Part shown: piece after piece, positions 29,266 through 40,273 of the stretch | Position numbering within the stretch: the first letter of the stretch is position 1 | How the letters are laid out: the number at the start of each line of letters is the position of its first letter | Assembly: GCA_029834535.1 (NCBI GenBank) | Contig: JAQMWT010000272.1 | Coordinates: 1 to 42,478 of the forward strand | Direction of reading: 5' to 3' | Length of the DNA stretch: 42,478 nucleotides | Source: Chrysophaeum taylorii | Lineage: Eukaryota; Sar; Pelagophyceae; Pelagomonadales; Pelagomonadaceae | The notes under the pieces: generated by a model | Told to the model about the DNA's origin: nothing | The model's database searches: none | What the model saw: the letters and a program-made list of their open reading frames with translations, nothing else | Made by a program: the position numbers and the translations under genes

Positions 29266-32200
29266 TCACAGATTGAACGCGGGGAGCGAAATCTGGATCA
29301 AACTAAGCGGGAAGCGTCTTACCATCGACAAGAATGTAGAGAGTGTTCTGGACAGAGTCGTACGGTGGAAGAGTAGCTGAAAGAGTAACTTGATGTGATG
29401 GTGGGGAGGATGAAGTGGAGTGAACGCCGTAGGCGTTTTTGAACTTGAGAAACAAGTTGCGTTGAAGGAGCTTCGAAAATGATCAGCGACCTGGTAGAGA
29501 GTAGGGCACCAGAGAGGTCTAATGATCGAATTAGCTTGGTAGTCGCGAATGCGAAATTCCCGTAAGTTGATATGACGAGAAGGAGCACTGACTTTAGGAT
29601 GATTAGCGACATGTAGTGCGCTAGCGTTGTCAATAAGTAAGAGGATAGCGTGAGCTTGATCACACGAAAACAGATAGGGGTGGGAGGAGAAAAGCTTGTA
29701 GAACCAGTGACATTCATCAGCGGCTGCGCTGGCGGCGATGAGTTCAGCTTCCATGGTGCTCTTGGCAGTGAGAGTCTGGCGTTTGCTAGACCAAAATACG
29801 AGGTTGCCAAAGACGAATATACATGCACCAGAATTGGATCGTAAGCGAGCGTCGGAACGATCAGCAAAGCTTGCATCAGCAAAACAGATAATAGGTGAAC
29901 GAAGATGATGCAGTTCAGGATAGTGAGCGATCAGATGCTGAATAAAGGGGGTAATAGACGGGCTGTCGGATGAATAGTCAAGGGAGTCATTCGGAGTGCC
30001 CTTTGAATAGCGAAGTAAAACATATAAGTGCATAAGGTGTGTTTGGTCGGGGTTGTGCATCCCTTTGCAGCATTTGTTGCACAAGGTGGTGATGTCCGGC
30101 CGACATGTGACAGACAAATAAATGCTGGTGCCACAATAGAAAGGGAAGTTTTGGCGTAATACATCTAAGGTAGTAGCCAAGTCCGAGAGAAGCTTAGTAT
30201 AAGGTTTTTGGACGAGGATGTCCGAATAGGGGACGTGTAGGCTATGTAGGTTGAGCTTATGCTCAGCAAGCATCTTGTTGATCTTCGCTGCTACATCCAT
30301 AGTGAGATGACCAGCGGGGACATTGTAGTTGACATCGATGCCAATAAAGGATCGGATGTTGTCATGCCATGTACCCTTGCCATATTCGGCCTCTAGAGCG
30401 GTGCGAAGAGACGCAATTTTGGCAGTGTTGGTACCAGTGATCAATAGGTCATCGACTGAAACGGATAGTAATACCCATTGGTTGATAGATCGATCCTAAT
30501 TGATATGAAGACAAGTATCGACTTGTGAGCGTTCGAACTCATGTTGTCGAAGAAATGAGTCGAGCTTAATATTCCACAACAAAGCTGACTGTTTGAGGCC
30601 ATAGAGAGCCTTGACGAGTCGGAGAGCGAGCTTCGACTCTGGATGGTTCTTCTGTATCTGCTGGATAAGATTTGGCGAGACACGTATTCCTCGAGGAAAG
30701 TCGATCCATACGGGGCGATCGAGTGCCGATTGGATGAATGCCTAAGGAATGTCCGCGTGCGCGACCGGGAGCTTGTGCTTCACGGCGATGGCGAGCAGTA
30801 GCCGGTTGGTAGCGAGCATTGCGGTTGGTGAGGATGTGGCATAAAAGTCAATGCCTACACGTGCCAAGAAACCTCGGGCGACTAGACGAGCTTTGTAGCG
30901 GTCTGGAGTGCCGTCAGCAAAATACTTGATCTTCAGCACGAGCTTCGTCGAGATAGACGAACGGTCTGGTGGTAAAGGCTCAAGCTTGAAGACACCATTG
31001 GAGCACAATCCTTCAATTTCCTTGCGAATCGAAGCGATATGCTTTAACTTGTCTTCTTCGCTGAGTCCTTTGAGTTCGACAATCTTTTCAGGCTCATGGA
31101 CGATATCTTCAGCGGTCACAAGTTTTAACACGACATGATCGATGTGCTGCAAATCATAGTCCATGACTTCTTGTATTATGTCTTGATTCGGATCACTTTG
31201 ACTTCGGAAGAGGTGTCCGAGTTCGCCAGAATCATGCATGAAGGCATGCCTGTGACGAGAAGCTAGATGGCAGTGTTGATGCGCCGAGATGTCCCATAAA
31301 AGAGAGGAACCCATACAACAGAATTCTTGATTCCATTGACGCGCATAGTACTCTGCCAGTGACATTTCGTCATGGCACATGTAGTTCTCGAGAACAGAAT
31401 TGTCGTTATCAAGGTGGTCAACCAACACAGACGAGTGGTATGGCTTCCTGGGGAAGTCAACGTACAAGAGTTCCGCGTCGGTTTCTCTCTGCAAATCCAG
31501 TGCGGTGCCGCCCATGATACCATAGTCTTGTGTGGTACTTGCTAGGAGACATCCTTTCGGGACATCATTAGGCGGCTTAGTTTCTCTTCGAATGTCGAGA
31601 GCAGAGGCGATGCTGGCGGCGTGGCCCTGGTGCAGAGCGCTGACACGGATGAGGAACATCAATGTGCTGGACATGTTGGCTGTGGCGTGAGCCGTGGATT
31701 GCTCCTGCTGGTATTTCCAGTTGCGACCATACTCTGAGGCGATACTGCGTCTGGTGACGAGTTTTCCATCGTCAACACGTTTCACGATGTAGAGTTGATC
31801 CTTAGGGATGCGGAATCCACGTTCGTCATTGAGATCTGCCTTGAGCTTATCGCTCTGGTTGCGATGCACGAGAACTGGAGTAAAAACTGAATCGTCGAGA
31901 ACAACCTCTTTTCGTTTGGGCATCGGAATGCTACCATCCGGCGGAGGTGGCCGGTTGAGGAACGAACAATCCTGTTCAGGTGTCGCGTCGCTGACGGGAC
32001 TTGAATCAGCAGCGGGAGTTGGATCCAGTTCTCTGTGTTTGTCGTCATCGCTAGGTTGGTCATCGTGCTCGTCTTCGTGAGTCTCGCCCTCATTTTTTGA
32101 TTCCTGTCTAATTTCCGGCATTTGCTGTTCGCTTGTAGCTCGTAGCGGGTCCTCTTGTCGTGCCTTTGGTGGGATCTGTGCAAGTGCTTTGATCCGTTCG

Positions 32201-34239
32201 ATCTCCTTGTTTCGGTTGACTGGCATGTCCGCGTCGACATGAAAGTCGTTTGAGGTGACGATTTTTCCATATCGCCCTTGACGTACAAGCAAGATAGAGC
32301 TGTGAACATCACGCATAAATCGGTCCGTTCCGGGGAGGTTCGGGCGATAGTTGTTACTATGAAAGTAAGAGGCAGAAACGCTGGAGGGTTCCAGCTTGTG
32401 ACTTTGAGGGTAGACAAAAGTGACAGGTTCGCCAAAGGGGGGGAGTTTCAAGAGCGGTACCGTGGGTGACATGATACGCCGGGGAACGGTGCATGGCATG
32501 TGTGTGCGCGAGGGCAGGCCATGAGAGCGCTGGTTGTCGGCTTGGATCTTATGCAGGAGAGCAAATGGGTGATAATACTCAGCGGCAATAGACTTTCCTT
32601 CGATGCGTACACTGCGAAGGTTGAGGAGACGAACCACGGTGCCTCGGGTGTTTTCTTTGATAATGTTTTCAGCAAGGTTCCGCTGGTGGAGGTGGCGACC
32701 AAGGATTTGGAATTGGAGACCAAGCTGCACCTTGAGAGGGTGGAAGGCTTCAGAGCGAACAGTCGAGAATGCGTCAGAGGATATAATCTTGACATGGACA
32801 TCGAATTCGACTTTGATCACGTTGACCACATAGAGGATGCCGGCCAGAACATCCTGTGCGTCTAATTTCCGTAGGAAATAAACCCATTTGTGTGCTGAGA
32901 TGATACACACGAAGTGCATGATATAGCGAAATCCGCCGTAGCACTTGTGGATGCTCGGGTATGACACATCCATGTGGAGGTGTTGGCCAGGAGCATAGGC
33001 CAGTTCAGCCTGTGACCAGGCAGTGTTTTTGTGACTGAAGCTTATGTGCGATTGGCAGCGCTTGCATTCACTGCAGTCTTGCAGATACCGATCATCACCT
33101 GGGCGGAGATTCGTTACATTAGCAGCGATCGTGCGGCGAATAATCTCTGGTTGCTGGTGGTGTATGCGGTGCCAGCGAGTGACCAAAAGCACTCTTTTGG
33201 CGTGCTGAGTGGTGCCGGGCTGGTGCAAGGGAAGCAGAGTGGCCGTCGAAGCGCCGGGGGGGCTGGGTCGCTTGTCGACTCGGATTTTGGTAACGGTTGC
33301 CTCGGCAAGCAGCGTCTCGAGGTTTGTCGATTTGCTTGGTCTGCGGGTCGTATCATGGTGAGCATCTGCAACGGCATTGAAGAGGGAGGTGAGGTTCAGG
33401 TCTTCCTCTGCTAAGAGACGGCTGGAGATGGCTGAGAAGAATTCTGCAACCTGGTGGATGTCTCCGGGGCTGAGGGTGCCATTGCGTATTGTAGCCCATT
33501 CGACGTGAAGGTTCACGTGGCGGTGCGATTCGTGGAATGCGAGGGCAGCGCTGTACTTTGCCTGCAACATGTGGTGCGGGACGGCGTTGGCCAGTGCCTT
33601 GAACGCGAAGTACGGCGGGTGCTGTTTGAATAGTCGGAGCAGTTCCGGGTCCGAGTGGTGTCCAAACTTTGCGATTTCGTTGAGGGTCGCGTAACGTATG
33701 TGGTCTGGAGAGATCAGCAGCAAGGCATTGGAGTAGCTCGTGTTGGTGGGGTACGAGCCAGTGACCGAGTAGCACTTGGTGCTCTTCTGAAGCGTGTCTC
33801 CGATGTGGCCGACATAGTTCGCGTAAGTGGGACGTGCTTTGGACATTAGGAGTCCCTTGGGGTCATCGAGGGCAATTCGCCCTTGTGAGTCGATCGCGGC
33901 AAAGCCAGGATGCGAACGATTCATATAGTGGACCCAAGTGGACGGGCGCGAACAGCTATGAGCGGCGGCCAAGGAGGTGGTGTAAGCGACGACCAGAAAG
34001 GCGGTGCCCTTGGGAACATCCAGGGAAAAGGAGTGCGTTGGGGAGAAGACTGCGGGTTGATGGGAACAGTCCAAAGTCTGAGGGGGCCTGGAATGTAGTG
34101 TGAGGGAGGCGCGCGAGAAGTATCCACATGCGACGGCAGTAGCGGCGGTGCCGGTGATGGCTTCATCCAAATGGTAAGCACATTGAGACTCTGAGACATG
34201 AAAACAGCGGATGGTGTTCCAAGCGGCGAGAGTGGGGTG
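29266..34239 (-). pseudogene. C1 integrase, reverse transcriptase and RNase H
   Basis: Integrase first: an HHCC finger (HRIHHQQPEIIRR, then CSECKRCQSH), core Asp in LHMDVSYP, Asp in KIISSDAFS and Glu in NLAENIIKENTRG. A Pro/acidic linker with GETHEDEHDDQPSDDDKHRE follows. Reverse transcriptase begins VFKLEPLPPDRSSISTKLVL and DRYKARLVARGFLARVGIDF, and has WIDFPRGI, ALYGLKQSALLWNIKLDSFL and the catalytic box as SVSVDDLLITG (Tyr before VDD replaced by Ser). RNase H shows CFADASFADRS, SNSGACIFVFGNLVFWSSKR and STMEAELIAASAAADECHW. Stops at 30742-30744 and 30496-30498 (both TAG) lie in the polymerase. The end codon is TGA. This is the part that copies and inserts the element. Confidence 0.92.
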
Positions 34240-35370
34240 TTACGACAAATGATTGTGCAGGAGCGTGAAAACCAGTAGGTGGGAAATGGACGCCATTGTG
34301 GCGTAGGGGGTGCCGTCGGCATCTAGACCGAGGTCCGTAAAGGGCTTGGTGAGACGTGCGAGCATTTGGCAGATGCGGGCATTCTCGGAAATCGAGAGTT
34401 GCGAGGCGTTGGCGGGCTTGTAGGAGTAGGAGGCCTTGTGCTGGTAGTAGTCCAATGTGGAACGGGGCACTGTACCTCGAAGGGCGGGTTTGGCGATCCA
34501 GAGATCGTCAGGGATGGTGTGACTGGGATCCAGGAGAGGGACCATGCTCGGAGGCGAGGTTAACCAAGTAGACGCGGTTTTCTCGAGGTTGTAGCCGGTG
34601 AGCGGATGCCGGGCATACACAGCGAGATAGCGTGTCTTGCTGATGACGTCACCAAAAGCAGAGGCATTGTAGACGCCGGAGTGGCGGAAGTAGCCTAAGC
34701 ACTGATAACCTTATGCGAGTTGAGTATACTCATGGTGAGTTCGGGGGTTGGGAGGTACGTTCTCGACAATGGCATAGGTCGGGAGCGTGAAACGAACGAA
34801 GCGGAGTTGTTCTTTGACGAAAAGGTCGGCGGTGACCGGAGTGGCATAACCGTCGTAGTCTTTCATTACACTCAGATGTTGGCAGGGCAATGTAAAAACT
34901 GCTAGGTCGAATGTAGGGAGTCGTATTTTGCCGGTCTGGAGTGCGGCATTGAGTTTTCTGAGGTCCGCATAGTGCTTGGCATGCGGACAGAGGTGTTGCG
35001 CACGGGTGCGCAGGATATCGTTGATTTCACAGGTGACTACGACAGTTAGGCGTTTGTCGAATCGTTTGCGAAAAGTGTCGAAACCTTCCTGGTGGAGTCC
35101 ACCTGCAATAATGGCTGTTTTGAGCAGAGGGGGTGGCGACTGCGCAGAGAGGTCTACTGAGCCATTGAAGGTATAGTGGACGACAGGAGATTGGAGGTTG
35201 AGCAGTTCGGTAAGATACATGGAATGATTTTGTAACTTCGCGAAGTCAAGCGTGTGTGATTTTGACCGTGTCTTTGCGACATGCTTTGTGATGTGTGCAA
35301 TCCCATCTTTGAGTGACATTCGTTTTCTTGTGTGAAAGCTGACCACAGTGGCGAATGTTTGCTTGGGATG
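34240..35370 (-). pseudogene. C1 C5 cytosine DNA methyltransferase domain
   Basis: Lies in frame with the integrase, directly after the protease. Motifs in order: I-like AIIAGGLHQEGFDTF (about 35115-35071); II, VVVTCEIND with Glu; III, HYADLRKL with Asp; IV, FTLPCQHLS with catalytic Cys at 34882-34884; VI, YAIVENVPP with Glu at 34762-34764; VIII-like, YNASAFGDVISKTRYLAVYA; IX-like, LSISENARICQ. Motif X is not evident. Stops: TAA at 34711-34713 between VI and VIII (the C2 copy has AAA there), and TAA at 34240-34242 (C2 has CAG). The PCQ and ENV versions set it apart from the G1b enzyme. About 370 residues is usual for a bare catalytic domain. In intact copies it could methylate element DNA; that role is inferred. 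Confidence 0.9.
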
Positions 35371-35397
35371 GGATGGGATGGGAGGGACAACAGGCCG

Positions 35398-36009
35398 TTA
35401 CGCTTGCGAGTGGCAAGTACGACCGGCGGTCTTTCCTATAAGTGTTGCATAATTGTGGGGGTCTGAGGTTGAGGAATTTAGGAGCTCAGAAAGGTAGGGC
35501 ACGTGGGGCAGTGGCGGGTCTGTTGCTTGTACATGCAGAGCTTTGAGCTGAGATGTTGCTATAACTTGAAGACCTTGTCTGAATTGCGGGACGACCATAA
35601 ATACGAGATATAAAGCGTAACCGGTTGTGTCTTTTGTATCCTTTGAAGAGAGACCTGCAGCCTGCAGATACACCGGTTTAACACCGATGAAGTGAATGGT
35701 AAGAGTCCCTCGGCCCATATGAATGGTGTGTTCGGGAATTCGGCGGATGGTCTCGGGAACAAAAATTTGAACTGTGCGCGTAAAGCAAAAAGATGCGCCA
35801 CCGTCAATCAATGAGGTTTCAGTGCCGGGGCCATTGCATCCGTGCAGTGAGCTAGTCTCCTTCGAGGTCTTGTCTGGAGTGTAAGCTGCACAAAGAAAAT
35901 CTGCAACTCGCGTGGAAATAGTTGATGAAGTCGGGAAATTCGTCATATGGGAGTTTGGTGCCTGATGAAGTAAGGTGTGGTTGGCGGCACAGGCGTCGTC
36001 GGCAACCAT
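35398..36009 (-). pseudogene. C1 aspartic protease
   Basis: From an ATG at 36009 (MVADDACAANHTLLHQAPNS) it runs to the active-site block TETSLIDGGASFCFTR, where DGGAS replaces the usual D-S/T-G-A. It continues TIRRIPEHTIHMGRGTL and GYALYLVFMVVPQF. Compared with C2, an extra G near 35425 shifts the frame, so the ORF ends early (SQA, TAA at 35398-35400) instead of continuing into the methyltransferase; C2 keeps that join open at this point. It would process the polyprotein. The Gly in place of Ser or Thr is shared by both copies, so it is a family trait, not decay. Confidence 0.85.
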
Positions 36010-36320
36010 CGGCGAAAAAGCCGACCCTGGTGGAGAGCACGCATGTAGTCACTGTGACGTTTAGCGTAGTCTTCGGCGGAGTCATCTTCATCATTGGTTT
36101 CGGGAATGGCGTCGTCGTAGAGGTCTAGCTGACCTTTGTCGTCATAGAAGCCGAGATGTCCTTTGTCGTCTTGTTCATCGGTTTCGGCTTCGCCCTCATC
36201 AGATTGATCGTCTTGGGGATCGGACGTTAACATCTGGAGGAATTCGGCGGCGTCATTTTCGGCTTCGGAAAGAAGTATCTCGTCGGAAATGGTGGTGATG
36301 AGGTTGATTAGCTTGTTCAT
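35943..36320 (-). CDS. C1 acidic spacer protein between gag and protease
   Basis: Starts MNKLINLITTISDEILLSEA and becomes strongly acidic (DPQDDQSDEGEAETDEQDD), then KGQLDLYDDAIPETNDEDDS and DYMRALHQGRLF. The same ORF exists in C2 with about 85% identity by eye, which supports translation as part of gag-pol. Its end overlaps the protease ORF start by 67 bases in C1, with the protease one base back in frame. No known domain is seen. It could be the end of gag or a separate linker. Confidence 0.6.
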   Translation of the reverse strand: MNKLINLITTISDEILLSEAENDAAEFLQMLTSDPQDDQSDEGEAETDEQDDKGHLGFYDDKGQLDLYDDAIPETNDEDDSAEDYAKRHSDYMRALHQGRLFRRWLPTTPVPPTTPYFIRHQTPI

Positions 36321-36329
36321 ATGCTCGGA

Positions 36330-38164
36330 GCTGGACGTATGTTGGCGACCGGCTTGGCTGAGATTCCGTGTGGTTTGGAGCTTGCGACGGACTTCACGAA
36401 GGGGACCTTGAAGCGTAGGTCTGGAGTAGATGGTTTGGGGGGGTGGGTTTGTGTGGGGAAGGTGACCTTGCGAAGATGCGGGTGCTCTCGTTTGTCAGGG
36501 GTGACAGGAGGAGCGCGGGGACGGTGCTTGTTCTTCGATGGGGTGACAGGGGTGGGCTTGGCTTAGGACTGTCATTGACGTCGAATAAGACGGGGAGCGA
36601 GGACTAGGAGGCTTTTTGCCTGGAGGGGGCTTTTTGACGTGCCGCGAAATATGCTTCTTGCGGTAGGCGTGTAGTTGGTGAATGAGATCATTGTCTTCCT
36701 CTTCATCAAGATTGGCCCCCGTGAGAAAAACGGCGACGGGGTCGGTGTCTTCAATGGGGTCCGGTGGGGTGTCGTCTTCAGAGGGAAGGTGTCATCATCG
36801 CATTCGGTGAGGTGGAGACCATGATGGCGGGAGCGAAAGCGGGGGTTGTCTTTGTCTTTTGTGGGCAGACGACCAACGTCCGTAACGAAGCGCAAAGGCT
36901 TGAGATTAAGAGTGGGATGAGGCTTGAGGTGAGCCCGAAAGTTGCGCTCGAACGTCGAGATGACGGTGATGCGAGCGATGAGCTTAGGAAGGTGGTGGAT
37001 GGCGTCCTTGTCTTCGTCGAGTAACAGCGAATCGTTGGGAGTGCGCAGACAGTTAGCAAGACGTGCAAAGCCCTTTATGTGTGTTGGGGCGCGGGAGTCA
37101 AGCAAGCTTGGGGGGTACTTGAATAGGAGAATTTGGTGAATTTCTTCGAAAATCTTGTGGTCAGGAAGTTGGAGAGAAGTGTCCGTGGTGATCTGGCGGA
37201 GTTGCTGCTGGACATGACGCATGTAGTCGATGTAGTGAGCTGGCTCATGGATCTCAGGGTTGAGCGGCGTGTCCAGAAAGGCATTGTAAACATAATGCGC
37301 ATGGTGGATGTGGTTCTGGCCCGTATGCTTATCGAGTGCGAGGCGAACTTGAAGCACGAATTCGAGTCCTATCGGGTAGGAGGATCCGAGTGCATCGATT
37401 TCGTCGTATGCTGGATGCGCGACAGAGTTGCTACCGGCATGTAGGAAACGACGAAAGAGGGGGTGTACGGTCTCGCGGAGATATAAGATGAAGTCGGCTT
37501 CTTTTCCTTGGAGATGTGGTTGAGTTATTGGATATAACTCGCCTTTTGTCATATCGGTTGGGTCCTTGTCTTGGTTCTTGAGTTGTGGAAGTTTTGGCTC
37601 GTAGACGTTGTCCAGGAAGTGTTTGCCGAACTTGTGGTAGACACCCTTGTAGTAGACGTAGCGGCCTTGGGGATCTTGCGTGTTCCCAGCGGTAGAGTGG
37701 TTGTCGGGGTCCTTGTCGTATTCGTCGATACAATGGCCTAGGAGAGCGTCAGCGAGATCGATAGATCCGCGCAGGACGGATTCCCACGTGTAGAAGCCCT
37801 GTTTGAAGTACTGTGTTATACCTGTTTCAGGCACCAGATGTTCGACGAACAATTGCATGACACGAAACGAGAGCATTTGGGGTGTGACTTGCGCCGAGTC
37901 CATGGACTTGAGAACGGCACTTGGTGGGTCACTAAAGGTGTTGATCTTAGACTTGGGATCTTGTTGAGCCGGAGTGGGAGGCGGAGCCGCAGCAGCGACG
38001 GCAGGTGGTGTCTGCATGGCATTGAGTTGTGCTTGAAGTGCTTGTAGCGCTTGAGCTTGTGCTTGTATCATTTGTTGTCGTGCTTGCATCTCCCTAGTAT
38101 ACTCTGCCTCTATGCGAGCTTCTTGGTCCTTCATCTCCTTTTGGGGTTCTTGGTTCGTCGGCAT
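36330..38164 (-). pseudogene. C1 gag
   Basis: Starts MPTNQEPQKEMKDQEARIEA. The first 55 residues are Gln-rich and heptad-like (coiled coil), then a Pro-rich hinge PAVAAAAPPPTPAQQDP. The main body holds SFRVMQLFVEHLVPETGITQ, YVYYKGVYHKFGKHFLDNVY and FVLQVRLALDKHTGQ, conserved in C2. It resembles no gag family I can name precisely and has no zinc knuckle. Relative to C2, one base is missing near 36775 (ACCTTCCC against ACCTCTCCC), so the frame that should continue with SEDDTPPDPIEDTD is lost and the ORF ends in the wrong frame at 36572. It would form the virus-like particle. Confidence 0.85.
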
Positions 38165-38233
38165 TTTGCTTGGGCTCAGGAACGTCAGTTAACTTGACTT
38201 GTCTGGAAATCCTGGGACTCTGCTGATACCGGG

Positions 38234-38248
38234 ACTGGGCCCATAACC
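38234..38248 (-). promoter_or_regulatory. C1 primer-binding site, half-tRNA type
   Basis: Immediately after the 5' LTR end (CTCTA) the minus strand reads GGTTATGGGCCCAGT. Its complement, ACTGGGCCCATAACC, is the anticodon stem-loop (CAT anticodon) of eukaryotic initiator tRNA-Met. This is the arrangement of Drosophila copia and yeast Ty5, which prime from a cut initiator tRNA rather than its 3' CCA end. The position next to the LTR fixes the LTR boundary. Confidence 0.9.
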
Positions 38249-38445
38249 TAGAGAACAGTAATCACAACTGTGTTACCCTCCAGCAGAGCGTGAGAACAGT
38301 GGTAGTCTGTCCTCGAATCTGTCTCTTGATCGGGGACAGCCGGTGTGAATAACACAGCGTTTTCTTGAATCAAAGGTGGCAAAGTTAAGTGAACTAACCC
38401 TGTAACAGGGGGTACTAACCCTATTTCGGATTTTCTATCTCTACA
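38249..38445 (-). repeat. 5' LTR of C1
   Basis: 197 bp, on the minus strand from TGTAGAGATAGAAAATCCG to TACTGTTCTCTA. It is a direct repeat of 29066-29260 relative to C1. On its outer side the first codons of C2 gag begin only two bases away. Confidence 0.85.
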
Positions 38446-38447
38446 AA

Positions 38448-40200
38448 ATGCCGACGAACCAAGAACTCCAGAAGGAGATGAAAGAACAAGAAGTTCGTTT
38501 CAAAAGAGACATGCAACAGCAAGCTCAAGCGTACGAAGCTCGGCATAAACAAGAGATGTTAGACCAAGAAACTCGCTTGATGGCACAAATAAGCGCTTTG
38601 TCCACCCAAGTGCAAGCAACGCAAGCACCACCACCTGCCGTCGCTGCTGCGGCTCCGCCTCCCACTCCGGCTCAACAAGATCCCACGTCTAAGATCAACA
38701 CTTTTATTGATCCACCAAGTGCCGTTCTCAAGTCGATGGACTCGGCACAAATCACACCGCACATGCTTTCGTTTCGTGTCATGCAATTGTTCGTCGAACA
38801 TTTGATGCCGCAAACAGGTATAACTCAATACTTCCTACATGGCTTCTACACATGGGAATCCGTCCTACGCGGATCTGACGATCTCGCTGACGCTCTCCTA
38901 AGCCATTGTATCGCCGAATACGACAAGGACCCCGACAACCACTCTACCGCCGGGACCACGCAAGATTTTCAAGGCCGTTACGTCTATTACAAGGGTGTCT
39001 ACCGCAAGTTCGGCAAGCACTTCCTGGACAACGTCTACGAGCCAAAGCTCCAAGAACTCAAAGCCCAAGACAAGGACCCGACCGATATGACAAAAGGCAA
39101 GGTATATCCGATCACTCAACCTCACCTCCAAGGAAAAGAAGCCGACTTCATCGTATATCTCCGCGAGACCGTGCACCCCCTCTTTCGCCGTTTCTTACAT
39201 GCCGGTAGCGACTCCGCCAAGCACCCAGCATACGACGACATCGATGCACTCGGATCTTGCTATCCGATAGGACTCGAATTTGTGCTTCAAGTTCGCCTAG
39301 CACTCGACAAGCACACGGGCCAGAACCACGTCCACCATGCGCATTATGTTTACAATGCCATTCTGGACACGCCGTTCAGCCCTGAAATCCAGGAGCCAGC
39401 TCACTACATCGACTACATGCGTCATGTCCAGCAGCAACTCCGCCAGATCACCACGAACGCTTCTCTCCAACTTCCCGACGACAAGATCTTCGAAGAAATT
39501 CACCAAATTCTCCGCTTCAAGTACCCCCAAGCTTGCTTGACTCCCGCGCCCAACATCAGGCTGCATTTGCGCAACTGTTTGCACACTCCCAACGATTGCT
39601 GTTACTCGACGAAGACAAGGACGCCATCCACCACCTTTTAGCTCATCGCTCGCATCACCGTCATTTCCACGTTCGAGCGCAACTTTGGCTCACCTCAAGC
39701 CTCACCTCACTCTCAACTTCCAGCCTTTGCGCTTCGTAGCGGACTTTGGTCGTCTGCCAACAAAGGACAAAGACAACCCCCGCTTTCGCTCCCGCCGTCA
39801 TGGTCGCCACCTCACCGAAGACGATGATGACACCTCTCCCTCTGAAGACGACACCCCACCGGACCCCATTGAAGACACCGACCTCGTCGCTGTTTTTCTC
39901 ACGGAGGCCGATCTCGATCAAGAGGAAGACAACGATCTTATTCACCAACTACACGCCTACCGCAAGAAGCAAATTTCGCGGCACGTCAAACCCCTCAGGC
40001 AAAAAACCTCAATCCTCGCTCCCCGTCTTATTACGACGTCAATGACAGTCCTAACCCAAGCCCACTGCGTCACCGAAGAACAAGCACCGTCCCCCCTCCT
40101 GTCACCCCCGACAAACGAGAGCACCCGCATCTTCGCAACCTTCCCACACAAACTGCACCCCCAAACCAATCGCTCCAGACCGGCAGGTCCCCCTTCGTGA
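38448..40200 (+). pseudogene. C2 gag (one frameshift)
   Basis: MPTNQELQKEMKEQEVRFKR opens the frame, followed by a Gln-rich coiled coil that differs most from C1, then the conserved body (SFRVMQLFVEHLMPQTGITQ, YVYYKGVYRKFGKHFLDNVY). Near 39530 a frame change occurs; the original frame continues from about 39685 with HLKPHLTLNFQPLRFVADFG and the acidic DDDDTSPSEDDTPPDP, ending at 40198-40200 (TGA). This preserves the part that C1 lost. No zinc knuckle. Confidence 0.8.
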
Positions 40201-40273
40201 AGTTCGTCGCAAGCTCCAAACCATACGAAATCTCAGCCAAGCCGGTCGCCAACATACGTCTAGCTCCGAGCAT

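Larger units (their letters stand above)
29066..38445 (-). mobile_element. C1: near full-length Ty1/copia element with a DNA methyltransferase
   Basis: 9.4 kb, read on the minus strand: 5' LTR (38445-38249), primer-binding site (38248-38234), gag (38164-36330), acidic linker, protease (36009-35398), C5 DNA methyltransferase (about 35370-34240), integrase, reverse transcriptase and RNase H (34239-29266), 3' LTR (29260-29066). Integrase before reverse transcriptase is the copia order. From 35346 to 29266 a single frame is kept over 6 kb, broken only by four stop codons. Gag and protease have single-base frameshifts. The flanks show no 5-bp duplication (GCTAG against AAATG), because the right side abuts another copy, C2. 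It would be inactive but is recent enough to read clearly. Confidence 0.93.

Noticed and set aside
29266..35346. Alternative genetic code with TAA/TAG as Gln
   Set aside because: The MAPK frame has 16 Gln codons and none is TAA/TAG, and one of the four C1 stops aligns with AAA (Lys) in C2. Nonsense mutations explain the data more simply.
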